From positions 1 through 12,874 of the forward strand of contig JALLBK010000947.1 of the NCBI GenBank assembly GCA_036940085.1: a stretch of DNA of 12,874 bases, read 5' to 3'. The notes under the pieces were generated by a model. That model worked only from the letters and a program-made list of their open reading frames with translations. It searched no databases and was not told where the DNA came from. This document shows positions 1 to 6,941 of this stretch, piece after piece. Each line of letters opens with the position of its first letter. Positions within the stretch are counted from its first letter, which is position 1. Made by a program: the position numbers and the translations under genes. The stretch comes from Discostella pseudostelligera (taxonomy: Eukaryota; Bacillariophyta; Thalassiosirophyceae; Thalassiosirales; Thalassiosiraceae).

Positions 1-209
1 TTGGTGGCGATGGTGGATTCGGTGGTGGGATAGGCGGCGGAATTGAGGAAGAACCGTTATTAGTAGATGGAGGATATTATCAAGAGGTATATGATTATTT
101 GAAGAATTGGTTACATGTCGATTCATCGTTGATGATTATGGATTTGGCATCGCTTGGTGGCGATGGTGGATTCGGTGGTGGGATAGGCGGCGGAATTGAG
201 GAAGAACCA
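1..209 (+). repeat. 56-bp direct repeat, 153-bp offset, in frame
   Basis: Bases 1-56 and 154-209 are identical over 56 bp. The offset of 153 bp is exactly 51 codons, so both copies encode the same Gly-rich peptide. The left copy is cut by the window edge and the repeat may extend further left. It could be a real coding minisatellite or a residual assembly duplication. Unlike the other two duplications in the window, it has no N between copies. Confidence 0.85.
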
Positions 210-1079
210 ACTAGAGGCACGGTGAATCTTATGAAATTTTCGAACTGCGACATGATGGAACCACCTGAAGATTGGATGGATGGTGAAATGGTCTACCCGA
301 GTGTTGGGATGGTATTTGAATTGGCGTTTTTCAAGTGTCATTTGCTATGTTCGCTCCGGAGCGGTCAGACGCTACCTGAACAAGATCATCATTATAATCA
401 AGCGGGTGATCCTGTTGGGAAAGAACTCAATTCGCTTTTCGATCGATGCGCGGCGATGGGTGGGGAAGACGAGCTTGAGCGACAAGTGAAGCTCTTACTG
501 AGTCTTGTGCATAAATGGAATCCATACTTGCTGCCCAAGTTGGCTGAACCCTACGATATTGAAACTGGTGCCAGTTCATTCTCGAACGAAAGTGCATCAA
601 CTTTGGCAGCAGTAGAAGAGGGTATGATCGTCCCGGCCACACCACCGGCATTATCAACTCTATTGAACAAACATCCGCCTGGATTTGAATTGCAATACAA
701 AATGGGCAATCCTGGTGGTGGATCTGTGGATGAAGCGGTGGCCATTTGGCAACGAGATTTGATATTGTGGCATGTGGTGGACCCCATGGCCATGCAATAC
801 TTGTCGAATTTCTGTTTGAATTTGGAGGATAATTTGGTAGATACACATTGCTTGAATGGGGGGATGAAGGTCACGAAGTTAGATCAAGGGCTTGAAGGTA
901 GTCCGCACGACGATGATGCTGCCGTGCAGAGTAATGCCGAAAGCATTCAAATGAGGAAAGAAGCGGAAGATCTGGCAAAGGAGCTCCAGGAAAAGTATCC
1001 AGATCGGACCATGGATGAGATTATGATGCATCCCGAAATGTCCCAGTTGATGATCAAACATTTGCATACAACGAAGTAG
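3..1079 (+). CDS. Unrecognised Gly-repeat protein, 5' end outside the window
   Basis: The reading frame is open from the first complete codon (base 3) to TAG at 1077-1079, 358 codons, so the true start probably lies upstream of the window. The visible N-terminal part carries an 18-residue Gly-rich segment (GGDGGFGGGIGGGIEEEP) twice in frame, with starts 51 residues apart. A block of mixed composition follows, with a segment around bases 460-560 rich in Leu and Trp (QVKLLLSLVHKWNPYLLPKL). The C terminus is a charged, probably helical stretch (about bases 950-1076) ending in HLHTTK. I see no signal peptide, transmembrane helix or catalytic motif and do not recognise the family. The long unbroken frame and coherent composition support real coding. 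It converges on the mitochondrial carrier gene downstream. Confidence 0.72.
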   Translation, partial: GGDGGFGGGIGGGIEEEPLLVDGGYYQEVYDYLKNWLHVDSSLMIMDLASLGGDGGFGGGIGGGIEEEPTRGTVNLMKFSNCDMMEPPEDWMDGEMVYPSVGMVFELAFFKCHLLCSLRSGQTLPEQDHHYNQAGDPVGKELNSLFDRCAAMGGEDELERQVKLLLSLVHKWNPYLLPKLAEPYDIETGASSFSNESASTLAAVEEGMIVPATPPALSTLLNKHPPGFELQYKMGNPGGGSVDEAVAIWQRDLILWHVVDPMAMQYLSNFCLNLEDNLVDTHCLNGGMKVTKLDQGLEGSPHDDDAAVQSNAESIQMRKEAEDLAKELQEKYPDRTMDEIMMHPEMSQLMIKHLHTTK

Positions 1080-1368
1080 ATTTGAACATTGATTCAATAT
1101 TTATTCACTTTCGCCGAGATAATCATTACAGTAATTCCCCAATACACACAAGAGATGCTCTTCCTCAAGACGTATTTGACATTACAGCAGCGTTCTTGGA
1201 AATTTGCACCCGTCAACAACACTTCTCTCTCCTCAACTACAATTCATTCCAAGAAGAATGTGCCACACTCTACAGCAGTGTGCATCTGCTGCCCCCGCCC
1301 ACCCCCGACCATGAACAGTGCACAAATCACATCACCCATTCTTTCCTCACGTTCATGTGTCTCCATTC
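1080..1368. other. Convergent 3' intergenic region
   Basis: These 289 bp separate the tail-to-tail stop codons of the Gly-repeat protein and the mitochondrial carrier, and presumably hold both 3' UTRs. A C-rich tract (about 1290-1310) is the only compositional feature. Short open frames here run antisense into the carrier and show no coherent protein. Confidence 0.5.
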
Positions 1369-2169
1369 TTATTTGAATGCAGCCGGATACAACAACGGAC
1401 CCACCGCACCCTGCAAAAAGTCCATCATAAAGACAGCACACACCATCCGTCCGTACCTAAACGTCGCTCCCCTATAAAAGGCCGTAAATCCACTCTCACT
1501 AATCTTCTTGGCCGTTTCCACAAAGGTCCCATAGGTCTTCCTTTCAATATCCCCCTGCATACAAGTCTTGACCGTATCAAACGGTTGAGTCAAATAGCAG
1601 GCGAACAATCCCCCGAGTAATGCTGCGGGGATACGTGCCTTGGTATCGGAATCGAATTTTTCTGGATACGATTCACGCAAATGTCGACGAACAATGGGCG
1701 GAATGCTGAGATAACCGCAAGTCCATAGTCCCTCACGGACGGCTGCGCCGACAAATCCACGAAAGAAATGATTGGGATGCAATATCGATTTTAGGGTTTC
1801 GACACTACCACCCCCCTTGCGTTGCTGTTGGATCATTACTAGTTCCAATGGACTGCCCACGAGAGCACTCACGACCCCGGCAGCGATGCCTGTACCCATC
1901 TCTTCATGTGTTTTCAATTGTCGTGCCTCACCACCTAGTACCAATTTCTTCAATGATCCACCGACGGCAAATTGAATCATGGTGCAGCATCCCATGTTGA
2001 CGGAGTTGGCACCCACACCACGGTAGAGTTTGCGTGGGTCGGCCGAGAGAGGTTGGCCTTGCTGCATCATGTTCTTGCAGTAGTTGAAGGGTTGGAGACA
2101 TAGGACTTCGATGACGCCGACGGTCATGCCCACGGTGGCATTTTGAAATTCGTTTAATTTGGTCGACAT
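1369..2169 (-). CDS. Mitochondrial carrier (SLC25) family protein
   Basis: The predicted protein has 266 residues and the threefold organisation of the mitochondrial carrier family, whose members exchange metabolites, nucleotides or ions across the inner mitochondrial membrane. Three signature motifs follow odd-numbered helices: QPFNYCKNMMQ (residue 26 on, degenerate), SPLELVMIQQQ (106 on, lacking the usual Lys/Arg at one position) and QPFDTVKTCMQ (195 on, near consensus). Each is followed about 25-30 residues later by an aromatic-Arg-Gly element (YRG 49, FRG 136, YRG 232). The family is usually about 300 residues, so this one is compact. No introns are needed. The start ATG at 2169 lies in CAAAATGTC, and the protein begins near the first helix, as carriers do. 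Substrate cannot be assigned. The degenerate first two motifs suggest a divergent carrier. It is divergently arranged with the SDR gene. Confidence 0.9.
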   Translation of the reverse strand: MSTKLNEFQNATVGMTVGVIEVLCLQPFNYCKNMMQQGQPLSADPRKLYRGVGANSVNMGCCTMIQFAVGGSLKKLVLGGEARQLKTHEEMGTGIAAGVVSALVGSPLELVMIQQQRKGGGSVETLKSILHPNHFFRGFVGAAVREGLWTCGYLSIPPIVRRHLRESYPEKFDSDTKARIPAALLGGLFACYLTQPFDTVKTCMQGDIERKTYGTFVETAKKISESGFTAFYRGATFRYGRMVCAVFMMDFLQGAVGPLLYPAAFK

Positions 2170-2569
2170 TTTGATTATTGATAGAATAAATGAAATAATA
2201 GAATTGCACTGCTCGATTGATCGACGATCTTTTCTTTTATTGGTAGATTAGATACTGGATTGGAGAATCGAGATCAGCCTTTGCCTTTGGTTCTGGGAAG
2301 TTTGTGGTTGCCGATGATGGCGATGCTGCTGGTGCTCGATGGTGACGATGAATGATTTTGTGCAGGGATTTTGTGTGGCGATCTTTTTGCTTGATGAAGC
2401 TTCCCGCCATTTGCCATTTTCGCCACTATCGCCGTAATATCGCCACCCTCTCTTCCCGCGATTGTTGCGAAGATCGCCTTCAACAATCAACATGCCGACG
2501 ACCATGACCATGAATGACGCTCCATGCACAATGCCCCGATGCCGACCATAACCATACGATAACCAAACC
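2170..2569. promoter_or_regulatory. Divergent intergenic region with E2F-like sites
   Basis: These 400 bp lie between the divergently transcribed carrier (-) and SDR (+) genes and should hold both promoters. TTCCCGCCA at 2401-2409 and TTCCCGCG at 2453-2460 resemble the E2F core TTTSSCGC with one mismatch each. They lie 169 and 117 bp upstream of the SDR ATG. Between them CGCC recurs several times (2405-2445). A minus-strand open frame crosses this stretch but runs antisense into the SDR exon and looks non-coding. Site function is inferred. Confidence 0.4.
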
Positions 2570-3829
2570 ATGAACAACATGACGAAACCTCCTCGCATAC
2601 CAATACTCCACACTCTTCTCCTCCTTGCCCTGACATTATTCACACAGCAGCCATCATCATCATCATCATCATCATCCTGCTTTCACTGTCACGGTTTTGC
2701 CTTTCAGATACCACGAATCCGTCTGCCGTGGGATACAACTTCGTCTTCGTCATCACCCACCGACGCCAATGATTCAAATGTATCTAAAAAATCTCCCATC
2801 CAACCAAATGACAAAATCGTCGTATTCGGTGGTACAGGTGGTGTAGGACAGTTGGTGACACGCAAATTGTTAGCAAGGGGTGGGAAGGCATATAATGTCT
2901 GTGTAGTGGCAAGAGATGCATCTCGTGCTCGGGAATTATTGCTTTCTACTACTACCGACGACGATGATAACTGCGACAACAATGATACTAGCAACCTAGA
3001 AGTAGCCGAAATGGACTTGGTCGGTGAAGCCAAAGCTTCCGACGATGATCTCCGATCTGCCATGTCGGGATCTTCCGCCATTGTCTTGGCAGTGGGTACT
3101 ACTGCCTTCCCGACACAACGATGGAAGGGGGGGAATACACCCCAGGCTATTGATTCGGAGGCAGTGAGTCGTATTGCGAGAGTTGCTGCGGATATTCCCA
3201 CGATGCGGAGGATGGTGTGAGTAGAGCTGATTATTTTTACAGTATATATTGTTTGATGATGAAGGTTGTTGATGATGATGATAATTGATGGTTGTTGTGG
3301 AGGAATACTTCAGCGACATGTTTGTTTCTCAACTTACACCGACAACATCTCTCACTTTTGTATCCCTCTCTCGTCTTCTTGAATCTTCAGCCTCGTGACC
3401 AGCGTGGGAGTACAACGTACCAACGAAATGCCATTCCTGATACTAAACTTGTTTGGAGTTTTGGATGCCAAACGTTCCGGAGAAGATGCACTAAAATCAT
3501 CGGCAATGAATTCCGGATGCAGTTATTCCATCATCCGTCCAGGACGATTAGTCGGCGGTCCATACACCAACCTTGATTTGGCAACCTTGTTTCAAGTGGA
3601 CGGTGGTGCCAGCAATGGCGTGACATTACAATCTGGCGATACATTATTGGGAGATTGTAAACGCGATGTTGCCGCCGAGGCGGTGTTGCAATGTTTGGAG
3701 AATCGAGAGTGTGAGGATGTGGAGTTTTCAATGGTTAGTAATGAAGAACGGGCGTTGACAGAGGGAGAATGGAGTAAAGCATTTCGGGAGATGAGAGAAG
3801 GAGGAGGAGGCAAGCAGCAGGAGGAATGA
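2570..3829 (+). CDS. Atypical SDR (NmrA-like) NAD(P)-binding protein, two exons, possibly plastid-targeted
   Basis: Exon 1 is 2570-3216, the intron 3217-3390 (GTGAGT...CAG) and exon 2 3391-3829, giving 361 residues. The join (GT|C, Val216) yields RRMVLVTSVGVQRTNE, the expected beta-strand of an SDR. The Rossmann nucleotide-binding motif GGTGGVG is at residues 87-93. Exon 2 carries LFGVLDAKRSGEDAL and YSIIRPGRLVGG, typical of atypical SDRs. The catalytic Tyr of YxxxK appears replaced, with Lys243 the likely remaining Lys, so this may be a redox-regulatory or scaffold-type rather than classical dehydrogenase. The N terminus has a hydrophobic signal-like helix (residues 10-25), a Ser run from a TCA repeat, then GFAFQIPR (42-49). 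That resembles the Phe cleavage motif of diatom bipartite plastid presequences (inference). An in-frame TAA at 2549-2551 supports the start. The substrate is unknown. Confidence 0.88.
2647..2677 (+). repeat. (TCA)n microsatellite encoding poly-Ser
   Basis: About nine TCA/TCC triplets in a row encode a run of Ser after the hydrophobic N-terminal helix of the SDR protein. The repeat is likely length-polymorphic but remains in frame. Confidence 0.8.
3217..3390 (+). other. Intron of the SDR gene
   Basis: This is a 174-nt GT-AG intron with donor GTGAGT and acceptor TTCAG after a pyrimidine-rich tract (3358-3380). It has an in-frame TGA near its start. Removing it joins two frames that share one SDR fold. 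A second possible acceptor at 3402 would lose four residues of a conserved strand. Confidence 0.85.
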
Positions 3830-3956
3830 ACAAAACAGGAGAAGTGTGGAAACAACAAACAACAAAAGGAGAGCGTTCCCAATCAAGTAGTAGGAGAAGT
3901 TATGTTTTGAATGTCGCGGTTGTAGATAGTCGAGGCCATGGATTCTTCTATTTTTA

Positions 3957-4047
3957 TTTCCCGCCATACCTTTTCTATTTCCCGCCATATCTTTTTTATT
4001 TCCCGCCATATCTTTCGGTTTCCCGCCATATCTTTTGATCTCCCGCC
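3957..4047 (+). repeat. Five-copy TTTCCCGCC array (E2F-like sites), 20-21 bp period
   Basis: TTTCCCGCC occurs at 3957, 3978, 3999 and 4019, with a one-mismatch copy (TCTCCCGCC) at 4039. Spacings are 21, 21, 20 and 20 bp. Each copy is followed by AT and a T-rich spacer (unit roughly TTTCCCGCCATATCTTTTN). TTTCCCGC fits the E2F/DP consensus TTTSSCGC. A two-turn helical period would place the sites on the same face of the DNA. The array ends 118 bp before the ATG at 4166. The repeat is seen directly; E2F binding is inferred. Confidence 0.85.
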
Positions 4048-4057
4048 AGCGAGCGAC

Positions 4058-4063
4058 CACGTG
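4058..4063. promoter_or_regulatory. CACGTG palindrome (G-box/E-box)
   Basis: The palindrome lies 10 bp after the last copy of the first TTTCCCGCC array. CACGTG is the core of bZIP and bHLH binding sites in many eukaryotes. A second copy flanks the other array, which makes chance less likely. Confidence 0.4.
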
Positions 4064-4165
4064 TGATGCAGTGCATGCAGGCAGCAGGCAGTGCACCCTG
4101 AAAGTGAACGAGTGGCAGAGACGCCGACTCTACCATACTGACCACTGCCGCCGCCATACCATAAA

Positions 4166-5203
4166 ATGCCTAGTCTCGCTTTGGTAAACAAACAAACCAG
4201 CAATATGGACGCAATAATGAATTCAGACCATGAGAATAATTGTAACGAAGGAGCAGTGGGGAGGGCTCGTCCGTCTTCGTTCGCGAGCTCGGTCGTACAG
4301 GCTGAACCTACTTCGGAATTTGCAACTCCTACTATTGCCAATGACGGCGGTAACAAACAAAAGCGACAGCAAAAGAACGGGCGTGGTGTCGATCTCCAAC
4401 AAGCCTTCGATGAATCAATTGATCCATGTTCCCCCCCTCCTGTCTTAAATGCGACGTCTGACACTGCCATGACCGGCAACGATGTTGGTGAATCAATCGA
4501 TCACCCATCCCCCACCAAAGTTGACGAACCAATTGCTAAACCTGTTTGCCGCTGCAGGAAGACGCGGACCTTAGATCAAGGACCACACAACATCGAAACG
4601 ATAAGAGAAGTATCGACTTATCGAGAAAGATGGATGCCATTACTAAACGGGGAAACATTACGTCTTAATGGGCTGAACTTCATTAAGGGGACAGAAAAGG
4701 AGGATCTACGCATTCGCAAATATTTGCTTAAGAACAACCTTAAGAGTTACTATAGTAGGTTGAAAAGAAAGGCAAATACAAACATTGGGGAGGTGGAAAG
4801 GGCGGGGATGGATTCGTCATTTGAAGAGAATGAAACTCTTCCACAGGATGAACGGACTCTAAAGGGGCATGCAGTTCAAACCAACAATGCTGTCAATGAT
4901 CTCATCGATCAAGGAGAATATAAGGGTGAAAGTAATTCTGGCATGGATGGATTGTTCGACAACGAAAACGATGACAACTCCAAAGCAAGTGGTGACACTG
5001 ATGACTACAATCAATTGTGCATTCAAATTGGTGCTTTGGTCGAGGGATATCGTAAATGCAGGCGAGAGAATAAGCGTCTGAAGACTGAGAATATGGATCT
5101 CAAGACTGAGAATATGGATCTCAGATACCGATTGAACGATCAGAGCAATGTTCATCATGTGGATGAACATACTCCGTACAGTTTTGCTCAAAAATATGCG
5201 TAG
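4166..5203 (+). CDS. Unrecognised 345-aa protein with C-terminal coiled coil
   Basis: I do not recognise this family. The first 130 residues are low-complexity and Ser/Asn/Pro-rich, with a basic patch KQKRQQKNGR (64-73) that could be a nuclear localisation signal and a CRCRK cluster (128-132). A folded-looking region, RERWMPLLNGETLRLNG (153-169), is followed by a very basic helix, LRIRKYLLKNNLKSYYSRLK (181-200). An acidic segment (about 255-282) precedes a probable coiled coil at 284-325 with a duplicated heptad KTENMDL. The basic helix and zipper are about 85 residues apart, so this is not a canonical bZIP. The ATG has A at -3. The frame ends with TAG at 5201-5203 and then stays open to 5473. 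It lies just downstream of an E2F-like array. A nuclear or DNA-binding role would be speculation. Confidence 0.75.
   Translation: MPSLALVNKQTSNMDAIMNSDHENNCNEGAVGRARPSSFASSVVQAEPTSEFATPTIANDGGNKQKRQQKNGRGVDLQQAFDESIDPCSPPPVLNATSDTAMTGNDVGESIDHPSPTKVDEPIAKPVCRCRKTRTLDQGPHNIETIREVSTYRERWMPLLNGETLRLNGLNFIKGTEKEDLRIRKYLLKNNLKSYYSRLKRKANTNIGEVERAGMDSSFEENETLPQDERTLKGHAVQTNNAVNDLIDQGEYKGESNSGMDGLFDNENDDNSKASGDTDDYNQLCIQIGALVEGYRKCRRENKRLKTENMDLKTENMDLRYRLNDQSNVHHVDEHTPYSFAQKYA
5081..5122 (+). repeat. Perfect 21-bp tandem duplication in coiled coil
   Basis: Bases 5081-5101 and 5102-5122 are identical. Each encodes KTENMDL, one coiled-coil heptad, so the duplication lengthens the helix by two turns without a change of register. 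Confidence 0.95.
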
Positions 5204-5473
5204 TCAAGAATGTTCGTCGGCAAATGGCAACTGTCCAAAATGATGCAGGATGCAAGTGTCAAAGTGGGTTGGGAAGCAACTGTCGCCGCGTTGATTTCTA
5301 CAAACTCCATTCTTATTTTAGTCGCAAATAGGCGCAACTACTATCAAAGGATGAAGGATGAAACGGAAAGGAATTTCACTAGCCACAATTGTCGACAATC
5401 TTCAATGCAATCATCCATCTCGGCTTATGTAATATATATGCATAGCCATGCAATAGACGAGGTAGTCAGATAA
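5204..5473 (+). other. In-frame continuation beyond a TAG (possible C-terminal extension, 3' exon or 3' UTR)
   Basis: Directly after the TAG at 5201-5203 the same frame is open for 89 sense codons to TAA at 5471-5473. The first two thirds look protein-like, with WQLSKMMQDASVKVGWEA, a hydrophobic stretch ALISTNSILILVA and a charged helix. An ATG stands at 5210. It could be the lost C terminus of the upstream protein (nonsense mutation), part of an unmodelled splice form, a readthrough extension, or chance open 3' UTR. The context TAG TCA AGA is not a known strong readthrough signal. Confidence 0.3.
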
Positions 5474-5732
5474 TTTACTGATAGTACACATATAATTCAA
5501 TGAACTTGGTATTTCACCATTTCCTGCAGAATGATGACATTTTGGAAATGGTCCAATCAACAAACTTCCAAGTGCAAAGTTGTTCAAAATTCAATTATCG
5601 TCTCAATGAATCTTAAATTATGTCAATCGGATTAATATTGATAGAGGTACGATTGTCCGAAGTTGACCTACAATGCCGATAATCACTTGAGCATTGAGCA
5701 CATTGAGCACCAATACTACTTTCTACTTTCTA

Positions 5733-5738
5733 CACGTG
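5733..5738. promoter_or_regulatory. CACGTG palindrome (G-box/E-box)
   Basis: The palindrome lies 11 bp before the first copy of the second TTTCCCGCC-type array, mirroring the CACGTG next to the first array. A transcription-factor role is inferred. Confidence 0.4.
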
Positions 5739-5749
5739 GCGACTTTTGA

Positions 5750-5848
5750 TTTCCCACCATCTTTTGATATGTTTTCGGTTTCCCTCCAGATCTTTCGGTT
5801 TCCCGCCAGATCTTTCGGTTTCCCGCCAGATCTTTTCGATTTCCCGCC
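5750..5848 (+). repeat. Second TTTCCCGCC-type array (five copies)
   Basis: Exact TTTCCCGCC copies start at 5799, 5819 and 5840. One-mismatch copies start at 5750 (TTTCCCACC) and 5779 (TTTCCCTCC). Spacings are 29, 20, 20 and 21 bp. The conserved spacer is AGATCTTTCGG, so AGATCT palindromes recur. The array ends 107 bp before the ATG at 5956, with the same strand and nearly the same distance as the array before the 4166 gene. The core fits the E2F consensus. Confidence 0.85.
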
Positions 5849-5955
5849 AGATCTATACTGCACCATGGCCGCCGACCACCAGCAATAGTAGCAGCTATGG
5901 TAGCAGGTAGCAGAGCCCTCAACGTCATCAATCTAGTCTCTGCTGCTCTCTCTAA

Positions 5956-6885
5956 ATGATCGTAAGCAGCATGTCGATGCTATCGAGGTGCCGGTGCCGA
6001 CACCAGCACCGGTTCAGAGCGTCCTCTACCATTGCCAGCATGGCAGCAGCGGCCACGGCGGCGGCAGCTGCTGCTATATTTCTCTCCTATCCAGCTCGCA
6101 GGGAGAGGGATCATCATCATCATGACGTCCAATACAGTATTTCACGGGAGACAATTCAACAACATAATACAAGCAATAATATCATGACCGCGTCCAGTTT
6201 ACTCTTAGATTCCAGTTATTGGTCGAGATCAAATAATCTGACAAAATGCGAGGCTGTCAACAACAAGGTGATTGACACCACCGTGAATAATAATACATTT
6301 GCTTACAACACCCCAGCGACGATTCATGATGAAGAGGAGGAAAGTAGTAGTGCAAATGGCAGAATCAATTATTACTACAAGAGGATGAATCCGAACGATG
6401 TCGACAGAACCTCACTGATGGAATCACATGCAATCTTCGGACCACTTTGGGGAGAGGGCCTCATTGAGCGATATCATGTTTACAAACGCATTAATACGAG
6501 CAATGAGCTTCCACAATCTCTACGAGAATTAACTGTCGTGGATTTGAAAGTGGGGAAGAAATTGAATGGGCATGATGGCATTATCCATGGTGGTATAATA
6601 TCCTTATTGTTCGATGAGGCAATGGGCTGGGCGTATGAATGTTTGCAGCAACAAGATCAGATTGATTCCACGGGTATGATCATTGTGACTGCTAATTTAA
6701 CTGTGAATTTCCGTGCGCCATTCCTTGCGGGTTCCGAGGCGGTAATTCGCGTCTATCACAATGAAACGAAGGGACGGAAATTTTACTTCTCTTCCAGATT
6801 GGAGAGTAACGATGGGAGTGTTGTATTTGCAGAGGCATCAAGCCTATTTGTTCTGGTGAGGAAAGATAAATTGAGGATGAAATAG
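5956..6885 (+). CDS. Hotdog-fold thioesterase (PaaI/THEM4-like, 4HBT superfamily)
   Basis: The 309-residue protein ends in a hotdog domain (about 150-305). The hallmark is GIIHGGIISLLFDEAMGWAY (208-227), where HGG starts the central helix and Asp220/Glu221 occupy the acidic position used by many 4HBT acyl-CoA thioesterases. The strand TANLTVNFRAPFLAGS (245-260) is the matching beta segment. Such enzymes hydrolyse acyl-CoA or aryl-CoA thioesters. The first 50 residues are Arg-rich and Ser-rich and then carry an Ala-rich hydrophobic helix (about 27-45), compatible with a mitochondrial presequence or a membrane anchor. Residues 50-140 are low-complexity, with His, Asn and Ser runs. No intron is required. 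The substrate cannot be read from sequence. It is preceded by an E2F-like array and ends 56 bp from the stop of the convergent chitinase gene. Confidence 0.88.
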   Translation: MIVSSMSMLSRCRCRHQHRFRASSTIASMAAAATAAAAAAIFLSYPARRERDHHHHDVQYSISRETIQQHNTSNNIMTASSLLLDSSYWSRSNNLTKCEAVNNKVIDTTVNNNTFAYNTPATIHDEEEESSSANGRINYYYKRMNPNDVDRTSLMESHAIFGPLWGEGLIERYHVYKRINTSNELPQSLRELTVVDLKVGKKLNGHDGIIHGGIISLLFDEAMGWAYECLQQQDQIDSTGMIIVTANLTVNFRAPFLAGSEAVIRVYHNETKGRKFYFSSRLESNDGSVVFAEASSLFVLVRKDKLRMK

Positions 6886-6941
6886 AGATAGGCAAGACTA
6901 ATTTTGCACATGATCCATTCTCGGTCTACTAGTTTTACCTC

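Larger units (their letters stand above)
3830..4165. promoter_or_regulatory. Intergenic region and promoter of the 4166 gene
   Basis: These 336 bp separate two same-strand genes. They contain the first E2F-like array (3957-4047), a CACGTG at 4058-4063 and a purine-rich 3' flank of the SDR gene (3830-3900). The start codon at 4166 has A at -3 (ATAAAATGC). Apparent open frames through the array on both strands are by-products of the repeat. Confidence 0.5.
5474..5955. promoter_or_regulatory. Intergenic region and promoter of the thioesterase gene
   Basis: These 482 bp hold the probable 3' UTR of the upstream gene (5474 to about 5650, AT-rich) and the promoter of the 5956 gene. The promoter part contains a short CATTGAGCA duplication (near 5692-5709), CACGTG at 5733-5738 and the second E2F-like array at 5750-5848. 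I see no RNA gene or convincing extra coding region. Confidence 0.5.

Noticed and set aside
427..846. Minus-strand open frame (139 codons) within the first gene
   Set aside because: It lies wholly antisense to a longer frame, and shows no motif.
1082..1477. Plus-strand open frame (131 codons) after the first gene
   Set aside because: Its 3' third is antisense to the carrier. The rest has no recognisable motif and lies in a convergent 3' region.
2248..2643. Minus-strand open frame upstream of the carrier gene
   Set aside because: It overlaps the signal-peptide exon of the SDR gene antisense, is Arg/His/Gln-rich without domain likeness, and sits in a divergent promoter region.
3883..4479. Minus-strand open frame (198 codons) with repeated AGNRK/KIWREI peptides
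   Set aside because: The repeats are just the translated TTTCCCGCC array, and the rest is antisense to the 4166 gene.
4166..5203. Calling the coiled-coil protein a bZIP transcription factor
   Set aside because: The basic helix (181-202) and the zipper-like coil (284-325) are too far apart, and the bZIP N-x7-R signature is not seen.
5991..6012. CCGGTGC / GCACCGG inverted repeat (7-bp stem)
   Set aside because: It is inside the thioesterase coding region, short, and explained by Arg-codon-rich sequence.
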